This document shows, one piece after another, positions 1 through 7,467 of a stretch of 23,960 nucleotides of DNA. The translations under genes and the position numbers were made by a program. Under the pieces are notes generated by a model. The model had not been told where the DNA came from and did no database searches. It saw nothing but the letters and a program-made list of their open reading frames with translations. The stretch comes from Bacteroidia bacterium (GTDB taxonomy: Bacteria; Bacteroidota; Bacteroidia; UKL13-3): NCBI GenBank assembly GCA_022402405.1, contig JAKRSG010000103.1, forward strand, positions 1 to 23,960, read 5' to 3'. Within the stretch, counting starts at the first letter, position 1. Each line of letters starts with the position of its first letter.

Positions 1-1636
1 TATCTAATAAGGCCTCATCAATTGCAATACATAATTTATTGATGTAGTCTGAGTTAAAATTATCCTTTAAATCTTGGCTTCCTATTTTTGCATAATTTCC
101 TTGAAAAATCAATTCTAGTAAGTCTAGAAAAGTGCTTTTACCTGTGCACTTTTCCTGGCTAACTAAAGCTAAAATTGGCAGATGTTCTGCGGGTTTGGAA
201 TACAATAAATATAAATAATCAAGCGCAACATCATATTGGTTGGTAAAAAGGTGTCGGAGATAGGATTCTATTTGAGCCCATTTCCCCTCAATAACCTTAT
301 GGTCAAGCTTCGAATATTGGTTATAGAATAATTGACCATTTGGGCCAGCGAATTTTGATACATATTTTTCGGGGTCATTTTCAGGTATATTGCAGAATGC
401 CTCAAAACGTTCTATGTTTTTCCAAAATTCCCCAAATTCTTTTCTTGGATAATCTTCAGATATTGTATCCTTGCTCCATGGTATTAAGGTGCTTTCACAC
501 TTCCCATTTAGCATAATTTTATAGCTAATTTTAAAATATTGCGAACCAACTCTGATATAACTTAATTGGTCGTTTGATAATTTTTGTTTTGGAACTTCAT
601 TAACAACTTGATACCAGTTATTTCTCCACTTAAAATCATTTCCCCTTATTTTGCCAGCAAATCGGAGGTAAAATTCCCTTACCGAGCTCAGATAAAAATA
701 TTCCATTAGCTTTTTATCTTTCATGGAGTCAATCTTAAGTCCAACTAAAAAGGTTTTAGCTTGAGTTAAATCATTTAATTCTTGAAAAAGCTCCGTATGC
801 TTGCCAGATTCATAAATAAACAAATCATCTATCCCTTTTATAGGATTATTGTTATTTGCTATTTCAAGGTACTTCTCCATAGGGTGAATTAAATACACTT
901 GGCTTACAAGGGGAGAAATAGATGTATTAAAATTGGTTACTGCCCTGTAAAAACTATATAATCTATTTGATAAGTCCTTTGTGGAAAGGTCTAATACACA
1001 TACCTCCGAAATCTGTCTCAAGTCGGCATCCATAATAAACACAACCTTTTTAACTTTACAAACCTCAATTAAGTCTTTAATTTCTTCATGCAAGAAAAAA
1101 CCTTTTTCATTTCCAGTTTGACGCTCATAATTTTGTCCAAATTGATGAATTCCGCTAATGCCAATAACTGGAAAATCTATTTTGAGTCGTTTGGCATAAA
1201 TTGAAAGTGCCAGCGCTTTGATTGGCCCCTCCACAATATACAATCTATCCAGATGTTTTTTGGCCATATAACTTTCAATTACACAGTCAGTAAAAAAAGG
1301 ATACGCTTTACTGCCATAGGGTTGAAGGTATTTTTTACCATTCACTACTTTATCTGGATGTATTCTGTAAAGAAAATAATCCTTGCTATTGCCTTCGTTA
1401 TTGGCTTTGTAACGGTATTGATTGTTTGTAAGTGTTTTATGAGTTATTGCAATAGAACCAATTAAATATTCCTTTTCTGGCAAATCAGATTTGGAAGGGT
1501 CATAAGTTTGAATCCATGTGTATGGTTTTGTATTAATATCATTAATTGATACATCATGATACGATATTAGTGTATTATTTTCCTCCTCAAAAATTCCCAT
1601 TTCTTTGAGGCGTTCCGTTAAATATGAATTTTTCAT
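1..1636 (-). CDS. TOPRIM / SF3-type primase-helicase, C-terminus beyond window edge
   Basis: This open frame starts at ATG 1634-1636 and stays open to the left edge, giving 545 visible residues. It carries a TOPRIM-like core: a strand plus acidic motif LYIVEGPIKAL with Glu136, then VVFIMDAD with Asp203 and Asp205. Towards the edge lies a Walker A-like P-loop, QEKCTGKSTF, with Lys500. It is followed by an FNSDYINKLCIAIDEA segment whose IDE fits Walker B. This order (TOPRIM primase, linker, D5/SF3 ATPase) is that of replication proteins from phages, satellites and integrative elements of Bacteroidota. It probably synthesises primers and unwinds DNA at the element's own origin. The start codon overlaps the stop of the upstream 77-residue gene as ATGA, which suggests translational coupling. 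The first P-loop glycine is replaced (S-Q-E-K-C-T-G-K-S). The call is confident for primase-helicase, not for a named family. Confidence 0.82.
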   Translation of the reverse strand, partial: MKNSYLTERLKEMGIFEEENNTLISYHDVSINDINTKPYTWIQTYDPSKSDLPEKEYLIGSIAITHKTLTNNQYRYKANNEGNSKDYFLYRIHPDKVVNGKKYLQPYGSKAYPFFTDCVIESYMAKKHLDRLYIVEGPIKALALSIYAKRLKIDFPVIGISGIHQFGQNYERQTGNEKGFFLHEEIKDLIEVCKVKKVVFIMDADLRQISEVCVLDLSTKDLSNRLYSFYRAVTNFNTSISPLVSQVYLIHPMEKYLEIANNNNPIKGIDDLFIYESGKHTELFQELNDLTQAKTFLVGLKIDSMKDKKLMEYFYLSSVREFYLRFAGKIRGNDFKWRNNWYQVVNEVPKQKLSNDQLSYIRVGSQYFKISYKIMLNGKCESTLIPWSKDTISEDYPRKEFGEFWKNIERFEAFCNIPENDPEKYVSKFAGPNGQLFYNQYSKLDHKVIEGKWAQIESYLRHLFTNQYDVALDYLYLLYSKPAEHLPILALVSQEKCTGKSTFLDLLELIFQGNYAKIGSQDLKDNFNSDYINKLCIAIDEALLD

Positions 1637-1866
1637 TTACCAAGTTTTGCTTTGTGTTTTAAAGAATCTTTTTCTAGCATTTTTTTTAAACTCAATTTTA
1701 TTTTGTCCTCTTTCGTATTGACTGTTTGAGTTTGTTTTACCCTAAAAAGGGAGTGAAGCGGCTTTTTCAGCTGCTCCACGGTTAGCTTAAGTTCATTAAG
1801 CTCCTTTTCAAGGTTTTTTATTCTGTTTTGAACAGGTGTGGTTTCATTACTTTCCATCTTTTTCAT
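1633..1866 (-). CDS. Small coiled-coil protein of the replication module
   Basis: This is a 77-residue protein, highly charged and rich in Lys, Glu and Leu. A heptad-like stretch at about residues 17-40 (NRIKNLEKELNELKLTVEQL) predicts a short coiled coil, and the rest is basic. No enzyme motif is visible. It lies between the HTH gene, which it overlaps by 20 bases, and the primase-helicase, which it overlaps by 4 bases (ATGA). The three are therefore probably one translationally coupled transcript. A methionine at residue 4 could be the true start. Small coiled-coil proteins in this position often act as accessory DNA-binding or oligomerisation partners, but that role is inferred here. Confidence 0.7.
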   Translation of the reverse strand: MKKMESNETTPVQNRIKNLEKELNELKLTVEQLKKPLHSLFRVKQTQTVNTKEDKIKLSLKKMLEKDSLKHKAKLGK

Positions 1867-2062
1867 TTTGAATAGACTCTAAAATTTCAGCTTCAAGGAA
1901 AAAGACCTTACCCCCTAAACGATGAGGTTTTAAATGACCATGTTTAATCCAATTGTATGCAGTTTGGCGGGATATGCTTAACTCATTGCAAATTGAATTG
2001 AAACTAAAAATCCTACCTTTACTCGCTGTAGGATTTGTACTAGGTTTGTTTTGCTTAGACAT
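1847..2062 (-). CDS. Excisionase/AlpA-like helix-turn-helix DNA-binding protein
   Basis: The protein has 71 residues when started at ATG 2060-2062 (MSKQNKP). The frame stays open upstream to 2107, but that would run towards the terminator hairpin, so the internal ATG is preferred. The core reads ICNELSISRQTAYNWIKHG, a classical MerR/HTH_17-type recognition helix. It is followed by a wing with HRLGGKVFFLEAEI, where excisionase-type domains put the R-x-G-g-K-x-x-F/W segment. Such proteins are excisionases or activators of excision and replication in satellites, integrative elements and prophages, which fits its place as first gene before the primase. A 5-base inverted repeat GGCTC/GAGCC (2083-2087 and 2101-2105) lies just upstream and could be an operator, although it is short. 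Confidence 0.8.
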   Translation of the reverse strand: MSKQNKPSTNPTASKGRIFSFNSICNELSISRQTAYNWIKHGHLKPHRLGGKVFFLEAEILESIQNEKDGK

Positions 2063-2110
2063 GATTTTGTATTGTTTTATTGGGCTCAAAACAAGGTTGC
2101 GAGCCAAATA

Positions 2111-2144
2111 AAAAAAATGCCCGCCATGGTGATAGCGGGCATTT
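2111..2144 (-). terminator. Intrinsic terminator of the 2238-3044 gene
   Basis: AAATGCCCGC (2115-2124) and GCGGGCATTT (2135-2144) form a perfect 10-base-pair stem with a 10-base loop. Read on the minus strand, the stem is followed by an uninterrupted run of T (complement of 2111-2117). It lies about 95 bases after the stop of the minus-strand gene at 2238-3044, and before the HTH gene. It therefore separates those two transcription units. Confidence 0.8.
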
Positions 2145-2237
2145 CCTACTTGTAAATATCAGAAAAAGAGTGAAATAAATTTCTCTTTAAATGCTATTTA
2201 ACTAAATTTTTGATAATAGTTGCATCCAAGGATTCAA

Positions 2238-3044
2238 TCATTTTGAGGAAGATTTTGCTTTTGGTTTAGCAATAGATTTAAAGTTTATATCCTCAATTTT
2301 TAAAAGAGAATCATCAAAAAACCTTTTAACATCTGCCGCACAATTATTTCGCTTTGGATTAAATAAATCTGCAAAATTAGAAGGAGTAATACATTCATCC
2401 TTGGTAGTGTTTTTAACCTCAAAAACCTTTAATAACTCTCTTGCTGTGGCAATATTGCTTGGATTATCGTTTTCATCTAAAACAGGATTAAACCAACCTT
2501 TTTCTATGGCAGATTTTATAAAATAAGCAAATGCGCTTGCGTTCATATTAATCTGAATTTTAGGCTTATTTTTCGCCAATTTCTTTAAGTCGGAAATACG
2601 AGCTTTAATGTCTTCTAATGGAAAATTGAAATTGTTTTTTATCGTTCTATCATCTGTTTTATTGTAACCTAAAATGCAATCTTCCATCATTTTTAAAGGG
2701 GATTTATATTTAGAATTTACACCAGATATTTCAAATATACGATTGATTGGTAAATGAAATTCATCATTCCAGCGTTGATTTTCAATTTTTGGGAAATCAT
2801 CCTTTATCTCTCCAAAATGTATTTTAAATCTCCCATAAGCGTGATAATAATTTTTAGACTTAATACACTTTTTAAGTGAATCTTTAAAATAACTTAACCA
2901 GTATTTTTGGCTATTGAAACTTTTATTTAATAAAAATCCCTCAATGCATTTTATCTTTTCCTTGCCTGTGATAAAATTTGCCTCTAAAAATACTAACCAG
3001 TCCTTTTCCGTGGTCTCTTTTTCAATTTTTGTTAGGTTGCTCAT
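2238..3044 (-). CDS. Hypothetical protein of the mobile element
   Basis: This is a 268-residue soluble, basic and mainly helical protein with no signal peptide or membrane segment. I do not recognise a catalytic motif. The segment around residues 165-215 (NASAFAYFIKSAIEKGWF and the following ARELLKVFEV) has the look of the helical tail found in RteC-like and other small accessory proteins of Bacteroidota integrative elements. That resemblance is from memory and weak. It is a single-gene unit: it ends at the hairpin at 2111-2144 and is divergent from the plus-strand cargo gene starting at 3198. The C-terminus is a lysine/serine tail (KPKAKSSSK). A regulatory or DNA-associated role is possible but not shown. 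Confidence 0.7.
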   Translation of the reverse strand: MSNLTKIEKETTEKDWLVFLEANFITGKEKIKCIEGFLLNKSFNSQKYWLSYFKDSLKKCIKSKNYYHAYGRFKIHFGEIKDDFPKIENQRWNDEFHLPINRIFEISGVNSKYKSPLKMMEDCILGYNKTDDRTIKNNFNFPLEDIKARISDLKKLAKNKPKIQINMNASAFAYFIKSAIEKGWFNPVLDENDNPSNIATARELLKVFEVKNTTKDECITPSNFADLFNPKRNNCAADVKRFFDDSLLKIEDINFKSIAKPKAKSSSK

Positions 3045-3197
3045 GCTGTTATTATTGATAAAGTTGTTTGATTTACAAAAGGCAAACCAATTTTACTTTT
3101 CTGGTATGAGATTTGGATGTTGTCATTTAATTCAAAACTAAATAATTTTTGGAATTATCTTTTATCATACTTCAACAACACTCCCTTATTTTTAAAA

Positions 3198-4235
3198 ATG
3201 AAAATCGAACATGACTTTTTATTAGAGGCTTTTGTAAAAGCGTTTAATTGTGAATTTGTTACCTTGGATGAAATAGACCAAGAAATTGAAGTTTTTAAAT
3301 CCCAATTAATGCGTTGGGAGGTTGAATATGATACCCTTAGAAATACTAACAATGCTGAAATTTCAGATTTTTCTCCAACAAACATGTATGATTATTTATT
3401 TGAGAAAATTGGGAGAGAAATTAACAATGGATTTATGAATAATTATGACAAAATAGATTTGATAAATTACTATTTGCGTGATAATTCAGGGGTTGAAACG
3501 GAAGAAAGTAAGCTTTTTAATGCAACTCTTGAGGAATATAGTTCAGAGATTTTGAAAGGCAACCCTAATTTTGGTACCTGGCAACATAAACCAATTACAG
3601 ATTTCATTGAATCAAGAATAATCCATGCAGTAGGCCAAACTAAAAGTGAATTGCAGATTAATCCACCACTTACAAAAATTGTTCAGAAAAACATTAAGGA
3701 ATTTAAGGATTTTTATTTAAGACAAAATTCAATACGATGGTTTGAGGATGAATTGAAACGGGAATTAAAAAACTGGGCAAACTACTGTGGGATTGCAGAC
3801 TTATTCCAACATTCAAATTATTATCTTTCACAAAATGAAATTGGAACCAAGGATAAAGTAATTTTAAATTTTGGCTTGAACCCTTCGACTATTAAAACTG
3901 TAGAACCTACAGGTGGAGGCTACCTCTTCATTAACTCTGGAGGTGGTAAGTTTTTGCAAAAGGATAATTCTTGGCCCAGTTATGAAATTTCGTTTTCAGT
4001 CTTTATTATTGGACAGGAGTTGATTAAAAATATTATTGTTGTAACCTCGGGTCTATATTCATGGGGAGGCTACACCCACGTAATTAAGCGTGATATCAAA
4101 AATATAAATATCATCGAAAATAACGTTCTTCAGGTATCCTTCCATGGAATTCATTCGGCGAGTAATATAGTTTTGGATAGCTATGAAGATGCTTTGAGTT
4201 TGCAGGAAAGTTTATTGAGGATTAGGGTTGGTTAA
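3198..4235 (+). CDS. Unrecognised cargo protein, first of a three-gene cassette
   Basis: The protein has 345 residues when started at ATG 3198 (MKIEHDFLLEAF). The frame opens 27 codons earlier at 3117, but that part has poor coding character and follows an AT-rich divergent promoter region. There is no signal peptide or transmembrane helix. The N-terminal two thirds are acidic and helical. The C-terminal third, from about residue 225, is strand-rich with repeated glycines (TGGGYLF, NSGGGKFL, SWGGYTHV) and looks like a beta-sandwich or PH-like fold. I recognise no family. It is followed on the same strand by a membrane-anchored protein (116-base gap) and a 168-residue protein, which may form an operon. 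A role in element-borne conflict or defence is inferred only from the location. Confidence 0.7.
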   Translation: MKIEHDFLLEAFVKAFNCEFVTLDEIDQEIEVFKSQLMRWEVEYDTLRNTNNAEISDFSPTNMYDYLFEKIGREINNGFMNNYDKIDLINYYLRDNSGVETEESKLFNATLEEYSSEILKGNPNFGTWQHKPITDFIESRIIHAVGQTKSELQINPPLTKIVQKNIKEFKDFYLRQNSIRWFEDELKRELKNWANYCGIADLFQHSNYYLSQNEIGTKDKVILNFGLNPSTIKTVEPTGGGYLFINSGGGKFLQKDNSWPSYEISFSVFIIGQELIKNIIVVTSGLYSWGGYTHVIKRDIKNINIIENNVLQVSFHGIHSASNIVLDSYEDALSLQESLLRIRVG

Positions 4236-4351
4236 AATGGTTTTTCTTCCCTAAAATTTCAATTTAATATTTTAATTATACGGTTTTTTCAACGCTCTTA
4301 CCATTCTACAAATTATATTTTCATAATTTGCAAGTAAATAATAATGTGGAA

Positions 4352-5284
4352 ATGCAAAATAATCTAGAATATTATAAATTAACAATTTCAATTGCAGCAA
4401 TCATTACAGCACTTTTTGTCCTGTTTTTCAGAACTTGGTGGGATGATAATGAAAAGAAAAATCAGGAACTAGAAGCTGATATCATAAGGTTAAAATATCT
4501 TAGTGAGCAAGTGAAAAGTTCAATTCATATTGTAATAAAAACAATTGATTCATACACAAAAATTGTGAATGCAATCAAATCAAAAAATTATGAGGTACCA
4601 GAAAATCATTCAATATTTCAAGCTGTTCTTGAAAACATAACTAATGTTAAGGATGTGGAGCACTATAGCTATGTATTCAGTAAATATTACCAAAAATACT
4701 ATTCCAATAAGTATGAAGATATTTTATTCACAAAGGTTATAACTTCATATAAATGGATGCTTCTGTTTGATGATGACCTCAACAATAGGTTTGAACTATC
4801 GAGGCAAAAACAATCTAAATATAGAGAGAGATTTATTTCATGTATTTATGAACTTAAAAGCATATTAATAAGTATGATTAAAAATCCTAAAAATAAAGCA
4901 CTTAGATTGGACTTAGATTTGGTTTTTATGTCGCAAACATCTGATAATTTTAACAGATATGATATATTGTACATTTATGAAAATTATATACTAAAAGTAA
5001 TAGAAATTTCGGCAGGTAGTGAAGTGAATTATGGATTCGTACCTGACGAATATGATTTAGTTTTTAATGTTTATGAAAAAGCTACCCATATAATTTCCCA
5101 ACTGCAAGATAATATAAACAATAGTTTTACAGAATTAGAATTTTATTTGAGCACGTTTGAGGGAAATCTTAATAATATCAAGGACTTATCGAAAAATTTA
5201 GATGATATTTTAAATAAAATGGATAAACCAGTAAAAGGAGACTTTTTTATCAAGCTTCAATACTATATGAAACAACTAGGTTAA
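4352..5284 (+). CDS. Single-pass membrane protein with helical cytoplasmic domain
   Basis: The protein has 310 residues from ATG 4352 (MQNNLEYYKL). A TTG eight codons upstream is the only longer alternative. One hydrophobic helix at about residues 9-26 (ISIAAIITALFVLFF) is followed by TWWDDNEKK, so the body probably faces the cytoplasm. The rest is helical and charged, with coiled-coil character near residues 33-55 and again in the last 60 residues. No enzymatic motif is visible. It lies between two other unknown cargo genes in the same direction (42 bases before the next ATG). The shape, an N-terminal anchor plus a helical sensor-like body, is common among membrane components of defence cassettes, but this is inference. 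Confidence 0.7.
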   Translation: MQNNLEYYKLTISIAAIITALFVLFFRTWWDDNEKKNQELEADIIRLKYLSEQVKSSIHIVIKTIDSYTKIVNAIKSKNYEVPENHSIFQAVLENITNVKDVEHYSYVFSKYYQKYYSNKYEDILFTKVITSYKWMLLFDDDLNNRFELSRQKQSKYRERFISCIYELKSILISMIKNPKNKALRLDLDLVFMSQTSDNFNRYDILYIYENYILKVIEISAGSEVNYGFVPDEYDLVFNVYEKATHIISQLQDNINNSFTELEFYLSTFEGNLNNIKDLSKNLDDILNKMDKPVKGDFFIKLQYYMKQLG

Positions 5285-5326
5285 GTTTTTTTAAGCCAGA
5301 TTATTTATACTAATCATTTTAAAAAT

Positions 5327-5833
5327 ATGAATGACCAACAAAATGAAACTCAAAACAGACTTGGAAGTATTTCAACTCCTTTTCTTTTTCAATATGAAAT
5401 GTTAATTGAACACGGAGATGAAACTTGCCTTCTTTTGAATTCAACATTTACTGAAAATATGATTGATGCTGAGCTTACAAAAAAATGTTATGGTAAAATT
5501 TGGTTTTGGGTTCTTGGAGCATATGAATTTTCAAGAACCTTATCTGAATTTAAAGGCCATTTTAGTTTAGATTCTCAAAAACTCCTTAAAGCTTTAAAAC
5601 TTGATTTAGCACTGGTAAGAATGCCATTTGCGAAACAAGAAAATAAACATGGAAATAGTAATGTAAAAGTGCCAAAAGTGGTAGCAGAAAGCTTAATTGC
5701 TGGAATAGACAATGAAACAAAAGATTTTGTTTATTTTATTGATGGAAAGAGTTTCAGATTCAGAGAATTATTTTCTAAATTTGATAATACAGTTACCAGA
5801 ATATCCAAAGAGGTTCCACTGATTTTTAAATAA
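5327..5833 (+). CDS. Small unrecognised cargo protein
   Basis: This is a 168-residue soluble protein with no signal peptide. A conspicuous aromatic segment at about residues 50-65 (GKIWFWVLGAYEFSRTL) looks like a conserved core helix. It is followed by a basic stretch and a C-terminal F-x-F-R-E-L-F-S-K-F segment. I do not recognise the family. It is the last gene of the plus-strand cassette and begins 42 bases after the stop of the membrane-anchored protein. It converges on the membrane-protein gene at 6043-7236, with a 209-base gap that holds no recognisable gene or clear hairpin. Confidence 0.65.
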   Translation: MNDQQNETQNRLGSISTPFLFQYEMLIEHGDETCLLLNSTFTENMIDAELTKKCYGKIWFWVLGAYEFSRTLSEFKGHFSLDSQKLLKALKLDLALVRMPFAKQENKHGNSNVKVPKVVAESLIAGIDNETKDFVYFIDGKSFRFRELFSKFDNTVTRISKEVPLIFK

Positions 5834-6042
5834 AAAAAACACCAAGTTTTTAAAAAAATCCATCTAGAGGTTGTGCTGATATAATATATTGATAGAATTA
5901 ACCCCTCCCATTTAAACTGGTTATATTTCCTGAATTTGAGACTTCATGCGTTTTGTCCCAACGGCTTGCCCACTCACTTATTAACTGTAAAATTATGTTT
6001 GAATAATATATCTACAGAATAATTATACTATTTATTTTTATT

Positions 6043-7236
6043 TCATTTATCATCAACTTTTGGCCCTGTCAACTTAATTTGCCAGTCGTTGCCATTTGAG
6101 TCAGTGCAATAACCTGTAACATTTGGGGATTTATGATTACCACTTATTTGTCTCACCATTTTTTCAATACTGGAGAAAATTTCGTCTACAATTGACTTAG
6201 ATTCATCTATTTCGAAAAGGCAATTTTGGTACAGTTCATCCGCAATAAGCACATCGTAAATATTTTTATTTGAATAGTTTGGTTTCTCAAAATCTAATTC
6301 TACACCACTTGGTAAAATAATCTTAGTTATCTGCACATTTCGGACACTGTAGGATTCACTTTCTCCATTATCATCAATATAGCCGTCATTATGTTCGATG
6401 TTAAAGACTTTTAAAAATGCCTTTGCTAAAATTGGTTCTTTATTATCACTTATTGTTAGGTTATTCTTTTTTATGATTTCTACATAATATTCTGTTTCGT
6501 AGGCTTTTAATTCAAAAAAACTTCCAATTCTTTTTTCTCCATAAAATTTAACATAATTTAATTTAGTAATGTATAATATAATAAAAATACATAATATCGG
6601 TACTGCGGCATTTAATTTCCAATTTTCTCTATCAATTTTAATGGATGTGATTGGGTTTTTCTCAATAATCGAAAAGTATATAAAATTGATGCACAGAAAC
6701 ATGATTGAAGTTAGCATAATCAAATAAAATAAAAATCCAACTTTGCCTATATCATTAAATGAAAAGTGCCCGATTAAAATAATGAAAGTAAGAATAGTGG
6801 TTAATTCTGGTCTATCATGATTTGGAATTCCATATGTCAGTTCTTTATTTGACTTACATAAAAAAATATAGTTATTATTTCCAATTTCATCAGGTAGAAT
6901 ACGACTATATTTAGCTTGTAAATCAATGTAATATTCTTTTTCTCGATATAAGGATTTCTCAATTTTGTCATTAATTCCTAAAAAAAAATCTTGCAAATTC
7001 TCATCATCTATAACAATATAGAAATAGGAAATAAGTGTAAAAATAAAAACCACAAAAAGTATAAAGCTGGAAGCAATATTTAAAATAAATTGATAATCAT
7101 TAGGGATTAACCATTTGCCTAACGGATAAAAAAATAAAACAAACGTTGTAATCAATAATAAATAAAGGGGATTAATAAGGCTGGTCAAATTAATCCATGG
7201 AGATTTTATTTTAATTATTTTTAAGGTTTCTAGCAT
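6043..7236 (-). CDS. Polytopic membrane protein divergent from CHAT protease
   Basis: The protein has 397 residues. Five hydrophobic helices can be read at about residues 21-40, 50-75, 144-160, 167-191 and 209-226. A cytoplasm-like charged loop (76-143) lies between the second and third, and a soluble domain of about 170 residues (230-397) follows the last. The soluble domain is acidic and strand-rich, with segments such as IDDNGESESYSVRN and VTGYCTDSNGNDWQIKL. I recognise no family. It is transcribed away from the CHAT-protease gene at 7468, sharing a 231-base upstream region. If the two form a system, this could be its membrane effector or protease substrate, but nothing in the sequence proves it. 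Confidence 0.7.
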   Translation of the reverse strand: MLETLKIIKIKSPWINLTSLINPLYLLLITTFVLFFYPLGKWLIPNDYQFILNIASSFILFVVFIFTLISYFYIVIDDENLQDFFLGINDKIEKSLYREKEYYIDLQAKYSRILPDEIGNNNYIFLCKSNKELTYGIPNHDRPELTTILTFIILIGHFSFNDIGKVGFLFYLIMLTSIMFLCINFIYFSIIEKNPITSIKIDRENWKLNAAVPILCIFIILYITKLNYVKFYGEKRIGSFFELKAYETEYYVEIIKKNNLTISDNKEPILAKAFLKVFNIEHNDGYIDDNGESESYSVRNVQITKIILPSGVELDFEKPNYSNKNIYDVLIADELYQNCLFEIDESKSIVDEIFSSIEKMVRQISGNHKSPNVTGYCTDSNGNDWQIKLTGPKVDDK

Positions 7237-7421
7237 TATGATTTAATAAATTAATATTATGAAATTTAGTTTTCCAAAACAAATAAAACTTATTTAATCA
7301 TTTTTTTAAACATAGATGAATTTTTAAAAGATTTTTTAACTATTTTCACTATGCTCAATAACCTCAAAATACTTATCCCATAGTTTAAATATAATATATA
7401 TTTGATTGCCTAGTTTCATAC

Positions 7422-7451
7422 TTTGAATTACCAACTTATATGCCTACTTTG
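7422..7451 (+). promoter_or_regulatory. Candidate Bacteroidota-type promoter of the CHAT gene
   Basis: TTTG at 7422-7425 is followed by exactly 19 bases and then TACTTTG at 7445-7451. This is one base short of the Bacteroidota -7 consensus TAnnTTTG at the expected spacing from the -33 TTTG. It would give a short leader before ATG 7468. That argues against the upstream TTG start at 7423, which lies inside the -33 box. The match is by eye only. Confidence 0.4.
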
Positions 7452-7467
7452 CCTTTTTAAATGTAAA

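Noticed and set aside
1253..1465. A 70-codon plus-strand hydrophobic reading frame
   Set aside because: It lies fully inside the primase-helicase gene on the other strand, whose frame is continuous and carries TOPRIM motifs.
3117..3197. A longer start for the first cargo gene
   Set aside because: The extra 27 codons have poor coding character and lie in an AT-rich divergent intergenic region; ATG 3198 gives a typical N-terminus.
6043..7236. A gasdermin or known pore-former partner for the CHAT protease
   Set aside because: The protein has five separate hydrophobic helices and is longer than bacterial gasdermins. No cleavable C-terminal peptide or gasdermin motif was seen.
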